The position numbers and the translations under genes were made by a program. Under the pieces are notes generated by a model that made no database searches, was not told where the DNA came from, and saw nothing but the letters and a program-made list of their open reading frames with translations. This document shows, in pieces, positions 38,901 through 47,838 of a stretch of 64,000 bases of DNA. Source of the stretch: [Clostridium] scindens (lineage in GTDB: Bacteria; Bacillota; Clostridia; Lachnospirales; Lachnospiraceae); assembly GCF_019597925.1 (NCBI RefSeq), contig NZ_CP080442.1, forward strand, positions 3,425,501 through 3,489,500, in the 5' to 3' direction. The stretch's first letter is position 1; every line of letters begins with the position of its first letter.

Positions 38901-39782
38901 CTACTTTGCCTTCGTGATCGCATCCTTCCCGATATCCCGGTGCTCGATGCGGATTCCATAATTCTCATTCTTCAGCAGGGCCTCGTACAACTCGTTTGCC
39001 AGCGTCACTGAACGGTGTTTTCCGCCAGTACAGCCAATTCCGATCACCAGCCGGGTCTTTCCTTCCCGGATATAATTGGGGATCAGGAACTCTACCATAT
39101 CCACCAGCTTCTCCATAAATTCCGAGGCATTGCCATTGTTCATGACGTAATCCCTGACCTCTTTATCATTGCCGCTTTTGGGGCGTAATTCTTCTATATA
39201 ATAAGGGTTTGGCAGAAAGCGCACGTCAAACACCAGATCGGCCTCCGCCGGAATCCCATATTTGAATCCAAATGAAAGCACGGATATATAGAGGTTCTTA
39301 TACTCTTTATTCCGGACAAATATTTTGTTCAGTTCGGCCTTAAGTTCCCTGGTCAGCATGTTGCTGGTGTCCACAAGGTAGTCGGCCCGCTTCCTCAGAA
39401 ATGCTGTCCGCTCCCTCTCCTTTTCTATACCTTCCCTGACTGGTCCATCATTACCTGACAGCGGATGGCTTCTTCGCGTCTCCTTATACCGTTTGATCAG
39501 TACCTCATCCACGCATTCCAGATACAATATCTCGTACTTCATGCCAGCCACATCCAGCTGGCTCAGAACCTTCTCCAGCTCTGAAAAACTCTGCCCGCTC
39601 CTAATGTCCACCCCTATGGCCGCTTTGTTGATCTCCGTTCCCGGTACCCTCAGCAGATCTGCCATCTTAGGAATCAGAGGTACCGGCAGATTATCCACGC
39701 AGAAATATCCCACATCTTCCAGCATTTTAAGTGCCGTACTTTTGCCTGCCCCGGACATCCCCGTCACAATCACAAATCTCAT
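38901..39782 (-). CDS. rapZ: RNase adapter / nucleotide-binding protein RapZ
   Basis: 293 residues. Walker A in VIVTGMSGAGKSTALKMLED; the ending VIGIGCTGGKHRSVTLANEL is the RapZ/YvcJ signature. P-loop protein that in other bacteria controls amino-sugar metabolism or competence. The start lies one base after the murB stop; whiA follows after nine bases. The yvcK (gluconeogenesis factor) gene normally found between rapZ and whiA is not here. Confidence 0.96.
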   Translation of the reverse strand: MRFVIVTGMSGAGKSTALKMLEDVGYFCVDNLPVPLIPKMADLLRVPGTEINKAAIGVDIRSGQSFSELEKVLSQLDVAGMKYEILYLECVDEVLIKRYKETRRSHPLSGNDGPVREGIEKERERTAFLRKRADYLVDTSNMLTRELKAELNKIFVRNKEYKNLYISVLSFGFKYGIPAEADLVFDVRFLPNPYYIEELRPKSGNDKEVRDYVMNNGNASEFMEKLVDMVEFLIPNYIREGKTRLVIGIGCTGGKHRSVTLANELYEALLKNENYGIRIEHRDIGKDAITKAK

Positions 39783-39783
39783 C

Positions 39784-40695
39784 TTAGAACTCTCCCAGTC
39801 TCTTTACTTCCGGCTCCAGCCTTACGCCGAACTTTTCTTCCACCTGTTCTGACACCTTACGCATCAGTTCCGCCACATCCGCAGCCGTAGCATTGTCTTT
39901 GTTGATCACGAAGCCGCAATGCTTCATGGACACTTGGGCGCCGCCTACGCTAAAGCCCTGAAGCCCCGCATCTTGTATCAGTTTCCCGGCAAAATATCCC
40001 TCCGGCCTCTTGAAGGTGCTTCCGGCGCTGGGATATTCCAGCGGCTGCTTTGAAATCCGCTTCTCTTTCAGTTCATCCATCCGCGCCTTGATTTCCTCTT
40101 TTTCACCTTTTTGAAGACGAATCACCGCCTCCAGAACGATATAGCCTTTCTTTGCAATTATGCTGGTACGGTATCCTAATTCCAGTTCCTCATCCGGAAT
40201 GGCCAGAACCTCGCCTTCCGGCGTAAGGACTGTCACTTCTCTTAACACATCCTTCATCTCGCCGCCGTATGCCCCGGCATTCATGACGCAGGCGCCTCCA
40301 AGCGCTCCCGGTATCCCTGCGGCAAACTCGAATCCGGCAAGCCCGGCTTCCAGAGCCTTGCTGGCAATGGCTGAAAGAAGCGCGCCTGCCTGGGCCTTTA
40401 CCAGTTCTCCTTCTATCTGTATCTGGTTCATCTCTTTGAATATCTGTATGATCACTCCCCGGTATCCCTTGTCAGACACCAGAAGATTGCTTCCATTTCC
40501 TACTATATAATAGGGGATCTCCTTCTCCTTGCACAACTTGACGAGCCCCTGTACTTCCTGTGCTGTCTTCGGCTGCACGAAGAACTCTGCCGGTCCGCCT
40601 ACCCGGAATGTGGTATGGTTCCTCATCGGCTCTTCGATCTGTATTTGTTCCTTCGATATAATATTTAATAATTCCTGATAAAAATCCTGATTCAT
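39784..40695 (-). CDS. murB: UDP-N-acetylenolpyruvoylglucosamine reductase
   Basis: 303 residues from ATG 40695 behind GGAGTATGAT. MurB features: TTFRVGGPAEFFVQPKTAQE, YYIVGNGSNLLVSDKGYRGV (FAD), GIPGALGGACVMNAGAYGGE and the end QVEEKFGVRLEPEVKRLGEF. Reduces the enolpyruvyl group in peptidoglycan precursor synthesis. First gene of its operon. Confidence 0.96.
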   Translation of the reverse strand: MNQDFYQELLNIISKEQIQIEEPMRNHTTFRVGGPAEFFVQPKTAQEVQGLVKLCKEKEIPYYIVGNGSNLLVSDKGYRGVIIQIFKEMNQIQIEGELVKAQAGALLSAIASKALEAGLAGFEFAAGIPGALGGACVMNAGAYGGEMKDVLREVTVLTPEGEVLAIPDEELELGYRTSIIAKKGYIVLEAVIRLQKGEKEEIKARMDELKEKRISKQPLEYPSAGSTFKRPEGYFAGKLIQDAGLQGFSVGGAQVSMKHCGFVINKDNATAADVAELMRKVSEQVEEKFGVRLEPEVKRLGEF

Positions 40696-40741
40696 ATCAT
40701 ACTCCATCTCTAACATTATATACTACTTAATTTCTCCGTAC

Positions 40742-40770
40742 ATCATACACTAAATGACTTACAAATTCAA
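40742..40770 (-). promoter_or_regulatory. Promoter of the murB operon
   Basis: Minus-strand TTGAAT, 17 bases, TATGAT. Its -35 is only seven bases from the -35 of the opposite promoter. Confidence 0.65.
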
Positions 40771-40777
40771 CGCACTC

Positions 40778-40806
40778 TTGCAAATTCCCCATAAATGCGG
40801 TATATT
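40778..40806 (+). promoter_or_regulatory. Promoter of the HlyC/CorC gene
   Basis: TTGCAA, 17 bases, TATATT on the plus strand, about 45 bases before the gene. Confidence 0.75.
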
Positions 40807-40849
40807 AGTGCCAAGTGATTTAAAAATAAAAAAGGAGTGAACTTATCAA

Positions 40850-42130
40850 TTGGACTCGAGTGACGTCACACAACTCATTATCCTACTAATTCTACTGGGG
40901 CTGTCTGCATTCTTTTCATCTGCAGAGACAGCGCTTACAACTGTAAACAAGATCCGCATCCGCAGTTTGGCTGAGGATGGGAACAAACGGGCAAAAACGG
41001 TGCTTAAGATTACCGACGATTCAGGCAAGATGCTCAGCGCTATCCTGATCGGCAACAACATCGTCAATCTGTCCGCCGCCTCCCTCACCACCAGCCTGGC
41101 ATACAGTTTTGGCGGTTCCATGGTGGCAATTGCCAGCGGAATCCTGACCGTGCTGATCCTTCTCTTTGGCGAGATAACGCCGAAGACCATGGCAACCATC
41201 CATGCGGAAAAGATGGCACTTATCTACGCGCCGATCATCAGCATCTTCATGAAGGTCATGACGCCGGTCATCTTTATCATCAACGGACTATCCATCGGAG
41301 TGCTGTTCCTTCTGCGTGTCGATCCGAACGCAAAGAACGATCTTATGACTGAGACGGAACTGCGCACGATTGTAGATGTAAGCCATGAAGACGGAGTCAT
41401 TGAATCCGATGAAAGAGAAATGATATATAACGTGTTCGACTTAGGCGATGCCAAGGCAAAGGATGTCATGGTGCCCCGCGTACACGTGACCTTTGCGGAT
41501 GTCAACAGTACCTATGAAGAACTGCTTGATATTTTCCGCGAAGACAAATTCACAAGGCTTCCTATTTTTGAAGATACTACCGACAACGTTGTTGGTACTA
41601 TTAATATGAAGGACTTGCTCTTATATGACAATACAAAGGAATTTCATATCCGGGATATTTTGAGGGAGGCTTATTTTACCTATGAATACAAGAGCATCTC
41701 GGAATTGCTGGTGGAGATGCGCCAGGCTTCTTTCAACATCGCCATCGTTCTGGACGAGTACGGCGAGACCGCCGGCCTGATAACGCTGGAAGATATCCTG
41801 GAAGAGATCGTCGGCGAGATTCATGATGAATATGACGAGAATGAGGAAGACTTCGTCCAGGAAGTAAGCGAGCGCGAGTATATTATCGAAGGCTCCATGA
41901 ATCTGGATGACTTAAATGACCGTCTGGATCTGGATCTTAATTCCGAGGAATACGACTCCTTGGGCGGCTTTATCATTGAGAGGCTGGACCGTCTGCCAGA
42001 GGCGGGCGACAGCATCGTGACCGAGGAAGGCATCCGCATGGTCGTTGAAAAACTGGACAAGAACCGGATTGAAAAGGTACATGTCTACCTGCCGGAGTCC
42101 GTTATGGAAGAAACTCATACAGATGACTAA
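40850..42130 (+). CDS. HlyC/CorC (CNNM) membrane protein with CBS pair
   Basis: 426 residues with a TTG start; AAGGAG lies 12 bases upstream. Membrane CNNM domain (residues about 1-190) with LSAFFSSAETALTTVNKIRI and ILLFGEITPKTMATIHAEKM; then two CBS domains (VMVPRVHVTFADVNSTYEEL, IVLDEYGETAGLITLEDILE) and a C-terminal CorC domain. Proteins of this type act in magnesium or other ion handling. Own promoter and terminator. Confidence 0.92.
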   Translation: MDSSDVTQLIILLILLGLSAFFSSAETALTTVNKIRIRSLAEDGNKRAKTVLKITDDSGKMLSAILIGNNIVNLSAASLTTSLAYSFGGSMVAIASGILTVLILLFGEITPKTMATIHAEKMALIYAPIISIFMKVMTPVIFIINGLSIGVLFLLRVDPNAKNDLMTETELRTIVDVSHEDGVIESDEREMIYNVFDLGDAKAKDVMVPRVHVTFADVNSTYEELLDIFREDKFTRLPIFEDTTDNVVGTINMKDLLLYDNTKEFHIRDILREAYFTYEYKSISELLVEMRQASFNIAIVLDEYGETAGLITLEDILEEIVGEIHDEYDENEEDFVQEVSEREYIIEGSMNLDDLNDRLDLDLNSEEYDSLGGFIIERLDRLPEAGDSIVTEEGIRMVVEKLDKNRIEKVHVYLPESVMEETHTDD

Positions 42131-42138
42131 GAAACCCA

Positions 42139-42171
42139 AGAACGGCATAGCCTTTTCGCTATGCCGTTCTT
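42139..42171. terminator. Bidirectional terminator between converging genes
   Basis: 14-bp stem AAGAACGGCATAGC/GCTATGCCGTTCTT with T tracts on both sides. Confidence 0.9.
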
Positions 42172-42189
42172 TTATATCCTGATATGTTC

Positions 42190-42891
42190 TTATGATTCTT
42201 CGTCTTTTACTTCTTCCCCGGCAAGCTTCAATATATCTTCAATCTCCGCTTCCGTGATTCCCAGCTTGTCCGCCACTTCCTCGACACTCACTTTCCGTCC
42301 CAGTTCCTCGCTCATGCTCTTGATCGTCTCATCCAGTTCGGACACTCTCTCCACCATCTTCTTATCCTGACGCCTGGTCTCAGTCTGGGATTCCAGGAGC
42401 GCCTGCATCCCGGCGCGCACCGCTTCCATGACAGCCTCTTCATCCTCCTCTTCTTTATATTCATCAAGCGCCATCATCAGGCTGATGTTGCCTTCCTGAA
42501 TCATATCTCCGACAAATATCTCCGCGTGATGCATCTTCAGTGCCTCGTCCACGACCTTCGGAAGATAATAGGCCATCCGCGCTTCGGCAAGGCTCTTTCC
42601 CTGCATCTGGTCAATATCCTTTAAGTATTCCTCAATATAGGACTGTTCTTCATTGCTAAGGGATGCCGGTTCCTCTTTTCGTTCCTTGACTGTGCCGCTT
42701 TTGGGGACATAGCCGGTTACCGCTATCTTTTGTGCCAGAAGATACTCGCATACCAAATCTATCTGCTCCTGGGAAAGGCGGTCCTCTTCAAAGTACAGTT
42801 CCACGTCCTCAAGCGCTATCTTGCCGCCCTGCTCCCGGGCAGCGCTAAGTATTCCGCTTAATTTTTCTTTAAATTCCAATCTATCAGCCAT
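42190..42891 (-). CDS. Sigma-70-like protein lacking promoter-binding regions
   Basis: 233 residues behind TGGAGGAATGAAGC. N-terminal residues 1-62 resemble sigma region 1.1 (SAAREQGGKIALEDVELYFE). SLSNEEQSYIEEYLKDIDQM looks like region 1.2; YYLPKVVDEALKMHHAEIFV then DMIQEGNISLMMALDEY is like regions 2.1-2.2, the core-binding helices. Region 3-like LDETIKSMSEELGRKVSVEE then VADKLGITEAEIEDILKLA follows. The parts that melt and read the -10 (2.3/2.4) and region 4 are missing. It could bind core RNA polymerase without recognising promoters; this is inference. Confidence 0.7.
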   Translation of the reverse strand: MADRLEFKEKLSGILSAAREQGGKIALEDVELYFEEDRLSQEQIDLVCEYLLAQKIAVTGYVPKSGTVKERKEEPASLSNEEQSYIEEYLKDIDQMQGKSLAEARMAYYLPKVVDEALKMHHAEIFVGDMIQEGNISLMMALDEYKEEEDEEAVMEAVRAGMQALLESQTETRRQDKKMVERVSELDETIKSMSEELGRKVSVEEVADKLGITEAEIEDILKLAGEEVKDEES

Positions 42892-42952
42892 GCTTCATTC
42901 CTCCAGTACTTATTTCTATTGGAATATATTATCATAGTTATCTGCCCCACGT

Positions 42953-42990
42953 CAAAAAAAGAGCTGCTTTTGGCAATCCAAAAACAGCCC
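42953..42990 (-). terminator. Terminator of the amidase gene
   Basis: Stem GGGCTGTTTTTGG/CCAAAAGCAGCTC and seven T on the minus strand. Confidence 0.85.
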
Positions 42991-43023
42991 TGGTCTCCTG
43001 TGCATGAAAAATATACCTTAGAC

Positions 43024-43785
43024 TTAGCGGACAATAACCGTTGGATATCCCGCCCGCTTCAGACGCCTTTCCAACTCCGCGGCTTCATTCAGATTGTTGT
43101 AGCCCCCAACCTGGACCCGCAGATACGGCCCGGAGTCATCGATAAACGCCGGGAAGTCCTGCTCCAGAAGCTCATTCAGCAGCCGCTCCGCATACCTGCG
43201 GTTTCTGAAAGCGCCTACCTGGACCCGATAATAATCGTTCTGTATGACCCCCACCGATTCCAGGGTATCCAGAATTCCAGATGCGATCGCCTGCGCAATA
43301 TCGTCAAAGTTATCGTCAAACAGACGATTATCCACATCCGAGTTGATAAACCCTACTTCTACCAGCACTGCCGGCATCCGGGTTCTTCTAAGCACCACCA
43401 GATTTGGCCGGGCTTTTACTCCCAGGTTCACGAAGCCGATCGCCTCCAGCTGGTCATTGATATCCTGGGCCATCTGATATTTGATCCCTGACAGGTCGTA
43501 CACCAGGCTTTCTACCCCCGAAACCTCATTATCCGTAGGAAATGAGTTCCTGTGAATGGATATAAAAAAGTCTACTCCCGCATTGTTTGCCTGCATGGCC
43601 CTTTCGTAAGGCGACGTATACGCGTCGGTCGTTCTCGTATACTCCACATCCACTCCGTTATTCTGGAGAATCTCTCCGATTGCCAGTGTCAGCCGCAAAG
43701 TATCATCTTTCTCCTGCCGCCCGTTAAAGACTGCGCCCGGATCCCGCCCGCCATGTCCTGCATCCAGCATAATTGTATATGGCAT
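43024..43785 (-). CDS. N-acetylmuramoyl-L-alanine amidase with SPOR domain
   Basis: 253 residues behind GAAGGGAGACAGATT. Amidase_3 domain: TIMLDAGHGGRDPGAVFNGR (zinc His), DFFISIHRNSFP (second His) and VEVGFINSDVDNR (catalytic Glu). Residues about 183-250 form a SPOR domain with repeats YYRVQVGAFRNRRYAERLLN and YLRVQVGGYNNLNEAAELER, which binds stripped glycan. There is no signal peptide or membrane anchor at the N-terminus, unusual for a wall enzyme; it may act on spore cortex in the mother cell or leave by lysis. Confidence 0.9.
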   Translation of the reverse strand: MPYTIMLDAGHGGRDPGAVFNGRQEKDDTLRLTLAIGEILQNNGVDVEYTRTTDAYTSPYERAMQANNAGVDFFISIHRNSFPTDNEVSGVESLVYDLSGIKYQMAQDINDQLEAIGFVNLGVKARPNLVVLRRTRMPAVLVEVGFINSDVDNRLFDDNFDDIAQAIASGILDTLESVGVIQNDYYRVQVGAFRNRRYAERLLNELLEQDFPAFIDDSGPYLRVQVGGYNNLNEAAELERRLKRAGYPTVIVR

Positions 43786-43850
43786 AATCTGTCTCCCTTC
43801 ACAACATTCTATATTAAAGTATGCAGGCAGGGCTGTCTTGTTCCGTCTTT

Positions 43851-45008
43851 TTATTCCAGGACTCCGCTGATATTATTATCCTGGAAAAAGGTATTTCCGC
43901 TATATAAAAACAACGTATCCGTAATCTGGTATGTGGACATGATATCGTCTATTGTCCCCGCATAATATCTTGGATCTACCAATACAATTTCTTTATAATG
44001 AGGAATCAGAAAAGGTACAAAACTATTGGCGAAGGAATCTTTTATCAGCAGCAATGTCTTTCCGCTCTCAGAAGTCGTCTTAATATCAATGACAGAAGAG
44101 TTCCCTCCAAGGAAAACAGCGTATTTATCCTTTGTTTTCAGTTTGGATACATCATATAGAGAGGTTCTTTTCTTCTGCTCATCTACATAATTGACAAGTA
44201 CCGCTACTTCTTCTTCGGGAACATATACCTCAATCTCTTCTTTTTCACTTAGGCAGAATCCGCTTGTGCTGGCCAGCATGCCATTAAATTCTGCAGTGAC
44301 CGGGTATCTATGATAAGAGGTATTTACGCGATCTTCCTCTATCCCAAGTTCGCTGGCAGATGCCAAGTACATATAATAGGCTCCAAGGCTTGTCCAATGG
44401 TGATCTGTCTTATAATATATTTTCTCGTCCGCGTGCTCTGACATAACCGCCCTTCCATCAATCCATTGAACCGTCTTTGACAGCCTGTCCCGTACATCGT
44501 CCAGCATAACTGACTGTTCCTGCGTGCTGGCAAACGCCGGAAGAGAACTTTTTAATATTTCTGCTGAATCCGGGATTAAGAGCAGTCTGGCTTGCATATC
44601 TTCATATCTTTTAGCAAAGCCGTTAATACTGTCTATGTTTTTCTTTAACGTTTCCTCTTCAGGCGGGGCGATCTCTTCCATCAACTGCTTCTTTTTTCCA
44701 AGAAAAACGCCGTTTTCTTCCCTGCTTCCACCGATTCTTTCCAAAGCGGCGCTAAACCCGCGCCAAAGATTACGGCCAGCAAACTGGTCGGATATATAAG
44801 ATTCATATTGCTGCATATAAATTCCGCCAAGAACGCTGTCCCATGTACACCTCGGCCTTTCTGTCAAGGTTCTGTTCTCTTCTTCCGATATCTTTTTATC
44901 CTTTGTCATTAGATTGAGAATCATAATAATGAAAAGACAGGCAATAAACAGAATTCCTAATATTTTATCCGACTGTCTTTTTATCCGTTTCCTTTTCTCT
45001 CTTCGCAA
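43851..45008 (-). CDS. DHHW-family (AlgX/AlgJ-like) protein
   Basis: 385 residues with a TTG start behind AGGAGGCAATCGTT. One N-terminal membrane anchor (ILGILFIACLFIIMILNLMT). The DHHW motif is in YYKTDHHWTSLGAYYMYLAS; the SGNH-like end includes LLIKDSFANSFVPFLIPHYK. Such proteins take the acyl group from an MBOAT partner and transfer it to a polysaccharide outside the cell. It follows the MBOAT gene by 12 bases. Confidence 0.88.
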   Translation of the reverse strand: MRREKRKRIKRQSDKILGILFIACLFIIMILNLMTKDKKISEEENRTLTERPRCTWDSVLGGIYMQQYESYISDQFAGRNLWRGFSAALERIGGSREENGVFLGKKKQLMEEIAPPEEETLKKNIDSINGFAKRYEDMQARLLLIPDSAEILKSSLPAFASTQEQSVMLDDVRDRLSKTVQWIDGRAVMSEHADEKIYYKTDHHWTSLGAYYMYLASASELGIEEDRVNTSYHRYPVTAEFNGMLASTSGFCLSEKEEIEVYVPEEEVAVLVNYVDEQKKRTSLYDVSKLKTKDKYAVFLGGNSSVIDIKTTSESGKTLLLIKDSFANSFVPFLIPHYKEIVLVDPRYYAGTIDDIMSTYQITDTLFLYSGNTFFQDNNISGVLE

Positions 45009-45020
45009 AACGATTGCCTC

Positions 45021-46427
45021 CTAAAATCTAAAATACAAAAATGGATTAAATGAATTCGTAATCAAAAAGGAAATGGCAGTCAAAAGCAAGCACATATATA
45101 GGAGAGCCATAACCCATTTCCTGCGGCTGCTATATCCACGGCGGTTGATAAAACGCGAGATCACAGGGGTAGAAGCCAGTATTCCCAGCAGCCACAACAG
45201 CCAGTTCGAACTTAGTAAAAAGAGCACCTCTTTGTCTGCCAGACCTGCCGCGCCTGTTCCAAACATCATTCCAAGATACGCAGCCGCCTCTTTCAAGCCT
45301 GGACTAAAAAAGAATACCCAACCAATGATAACGATTACAAGCGTATAAATATGTCGTACCCATCCGGGCAGGCTATTTATTTTATTTCCCCATATGAACT
45401 TTTCTAAGACTAGCATGATTCCATAGTAAAATCCCCAGAACAAAAAGTTCCATGCCGCTCCATGCCAGAATCCCGTCAAGGACCATACGACAAGCAGGTT
45501 AAATATTTGCCGGCTCTTGTTAACCCGATTTCCGCCCAAGGGAATATACACATATTCCTTGAACCATGTGCTAAGAGAGATATGCCACCTCCTCCAAAAC
45601 TCCGTGATACTAGAAGAAATGTATGGATAATCAAAATTCTTCTTCAACTCAAATCCAAACATTTTCCCCAATCCTATTGCCATATCGGAATAGCCGCCGA
45701 AGTCAAAATATATTTGCAGCGAATATGCAATCGCGCCCATCCATGCCGTTAATATCGAAAGTTTTCCCCCAGTCATAAAGGTATTGTGAATAGAATTGAA
45801 AATCTCTCCAATTCCATTAGCCAAAATGACCTTTTTGCCTAGCCCTATGATAAAGAATCGCGCGCCCGCGCCGAACTTTGCTGCGGAAAAGTTCCTTTTT
45901 ATCAACTGTGCCTCAATATCCGTATAGCGCACGATCGGCCCGGCTATCAGCTGTGGGAACATGGAAATATATAGTGCAAAGTTCAAAATATTTTTCTGCG
46001 GCCTTACTTCCCCTCTATATACATCCATCAGATAAGAAATTGCCTGAAACGTATAAAAAGAAATTCCGATTGGAAGCCCTATCTGCCTGTAGGTAACATG
46101 GAAAGGCAGAATTCTGTTGAGGCTATCCAGGAAGAAGCCAGAGTATTTAAAAAATCCAAGCAACAAAAGATTCACGATTAATGCCTGTATCAGGCTCTTT
46201 CTGGCGGCACGCGGATTCTCTTTCTTCTCCTCGATATCCTTTCCGCAGATATAGTTAAAAAATATGGAAAGAATCATTAATACAACATAGACCGGCTCGC
46301 CCCACGCATAGAAGAACAGGCTTGCGATAAGCAATACTATATTCTTTAAGGCGTACGGGGAAATATAATATACCGCCAAGGATACCGGCAAAAAAACAAA
46401 TAAAAATGTAACACTGCTAAATAACAT
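45021..46427 (-). CDS. MBOAT O-acyltransferase (AlgI/DltB-like)
   Basis: 468 residues, about ten membrane segments. AlgI-like signatures: FPQLIAGPIVRYTDIEAQLI, FDFGGYSDMAIGLGKMFGFE, EFWRRWHISLSTWFKEYVYI, and the catalytic His region WSLTGFWHGAAWNFLFWGFY. Moves acetyl groups across the membrane for O-acetylation of an exported glycan. Part of a four-gene cluster. Confidence 0.95.
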   Translation of the reverse strand: MLFSSVTFLFVFLPVSLAVYYISPYALKNIVLLIASLFFYAWGEPVYVVLMILSIFFNYICGKDIEEKKENPRAARKSLIQALIVNLLLLGFFKYSGFFLDSLNRILPFHVTYRQIGLPIGISFYTFQAISYLMDVYRGEVRPQKNILNFALYISMFPQLIAGPIVRYTDIEAQLIKRNFSAAKFGAGARFFIIGLGKKVILANGIGEIFNSIHNTFMTGGKLSILTAWMGAIAYSLQIYFDFGGYSDMAIGLGKMFGFELKKNFDYPYISSSITEFWRRWHISLSTWFKEYVYIPLGGNRVNKSRQIFNLLVVWSLTGFWHGAAWNFLFWGFYYGIMLVLEKFIWGNKINSLPGWVRHIYTLVIVIIGWVFFFSPGLKEAAAYLGMMFGTGAAGLADKEVLFLLSSNWLLWLLGILASTPVISRFINRRGYSSRRKWVMALLYMCLLLTAISFLITNSFNPFLYFRF

Positions 46428-46438
46428 ATCTTCCCCCG

Positions 46439-46936
46439 CTAAATACTCTTTCTAAATATCGTCTTATACCTGTCCGCTTCTGGAGAGACTGCCAGAAAAA
46501 TGTAAGTCCCCCGGACGCTTTTTTGCGCCTTTTTAAGCATCTCTACCTGTTTAGGCGCATAACCGTCAAAATCATTTTTCCGGCTATCCAATCGTTTGGA
46601 AATGGCCTCTTCTACTTCCTGGATCTGCGTATCATCCTTCACCTTTATCAGAAGAATTTCTTCTGCCGACATGCTGGATGCAGATACATACATCATAACG
46701 CCATCATACTGGGCTCCATTTAAGCCATAATATCGCTTCAATCCCTGGGTGCTGACATCCTTTAAGTTTTCTGTATTGATTTCCTTTTGTATGGCTTTTT
46801 TAACCTCGTCAAATGGCTTGGTGCTTCCGCTGGTGTTCAGGAATACCAGCATGACATAGCCCCCTAACAGACAGATAGAAATACATTTTAATATTGTCGT
46901 GCTTATATTTCCCCTGCTTTTTCTTCTGCTTCTCAT
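46439..46936 (-). CDS. DUF4358-domain lipoprotein-like protein
   Basis: 165 residues from ATG 46936, which overlaps the SGNH stop (ATGA) and follows AAGGAGCGGGACT. One membrane segment near residues 15-35 (ISICLLGGYVMLVFLNTSGS), then an extracytoplasmic domain with LKRYYGLNGAQYDGVMMYVS, AEEILLIKVKDDTQIQEVEE and KKAQKSVRGTYIFLAVSPEA, the DUF4358 pattern. It lies between SGNH and MBOAT genes in the same operon; role in O-acetylation inferred. Confidence 0.8.
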   Translation of the reverse strand: MRSRRKSRGNISTTILKCISICLLGGYVMLVFLNTSGSTKPFDEVKKAIQKEINTENLKDVSTQGLKRYYGLNGAQYDGVMMYVSASSMSAEEILLIKVKDDTQIQEVEEAISKRLDSRKNDFDGYAPKQVEMLKKAQKSVRGTYIFLAVSPEADRYKTIFRKSI

Positions 46937-47727
46937 AGTCCCGCTCCTTGCGCCATGCTGTTTAGCCAATATGGATAAAAGTCACTTTTAAAATGGTAGC
47001 CATCCTCCGCATAGTATTCATCTTTTACAAGTCCGGTATTGTCCAGATATGCGATATCATACTGTTCGCAGATTTCCTTTATTATCTGATTATAAGGACT
47101 TACATCTGCATAGAAAGCGTTTCCGATCGTATCCAGATTTAAAACAGGGAAAAGCGAGTTCGCATAGATCTTGGCATCTGGAAGGGCTTGCTTTAATTTC
47201 ACTATAAAACTTTCATATTCATCTCGAAACCGGTCATAATCATCCCATACATGTCCAATATCGTTAAATCCGTAATACAGGAAAACATTTTGCGGGCTTA
47301 ACTGCGTAACAGTCGCAAGCGCGCCATCTAATGCGGTTAGGCTTACCCCCATCTCTGCGATTAGGCTGGACGAATTAAGCATGTTATATTCGCCTAATGC
47401 TTCCGCAATAGAATCTCCCATTACCACGCTATTAGCGAAAATTTCTTTATAGTTCCGATTTACAATATCTTCCTCATTATTTTGAGAATTTGCTGATTCG
47501 CCCGTATCTTCCTTTTCATTAGATGCAGAGGGCGCCTGTGTCTGAATTGACTGAACCTGCTGCTCGACCTCTCCGATATTCCTTGTTTCCATCTCTTTTA
47601 AAATCTTTACTCCCTTCGAAACATCTGTAGGTTTTTGAGTGAATCGCAAGATTCCTTTTACCATAAAAACTGCTGCCATAAATATAGCAGCAACAAGGAT
47701 AAAAATTTTTAAAATTTTCTTTCTCAT
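46933..47727 (-). CDS. SGNH/GDSL-hydrolase-like anchored protein
   Basis: 264 residues with an N-terminal membrane anchor (ILKIFILVAAIFMAAVFMVK). SGNH features: SVVMGDSIAEALGEYNMLNS (block I Ser), FLYYGFNDIGHVWDDYDRF (block III Asn region) and YYAEDGYHFKSDFYPYWLNS (block V Asp/His). It could add or remove acetyl groups on glycan. First gene of the MBOAT-DHHW operon. Confidence 0.85.
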   Translation of the reverse strand: MRKKILKIFILVAAIFMAAVFMVKGILRFTQKPTDVSKGVKILKEMETRNIGEVEQQVQSIQTQAPSASNEKEDTGESANSQNNEEDIVNRNYKEIFANSVVMGDSIAEALGEYNMLNSSSLIAEMGVSLTALDGALATVTQLSPQNVFLYYGFNDIGHVWDDYDRFRDEYESFIVKLKQALPDAKIYANSLFPVLNLDTIGNAFYADVSPYNQIIKEICEQYDIAYLDNTGLVKDEYYAEDGYHFKSDFYPYWLNSMAQGAGL

Positions 47728-47838
47728 TTGTATTCTCCACCCAATATATTATTATTTATATCATAAAATATAATGTTTTATATAATATATTAACACATTC
47801 TACTTTATATTACAATCAGTTGTAAAAGGAGATGTGTC

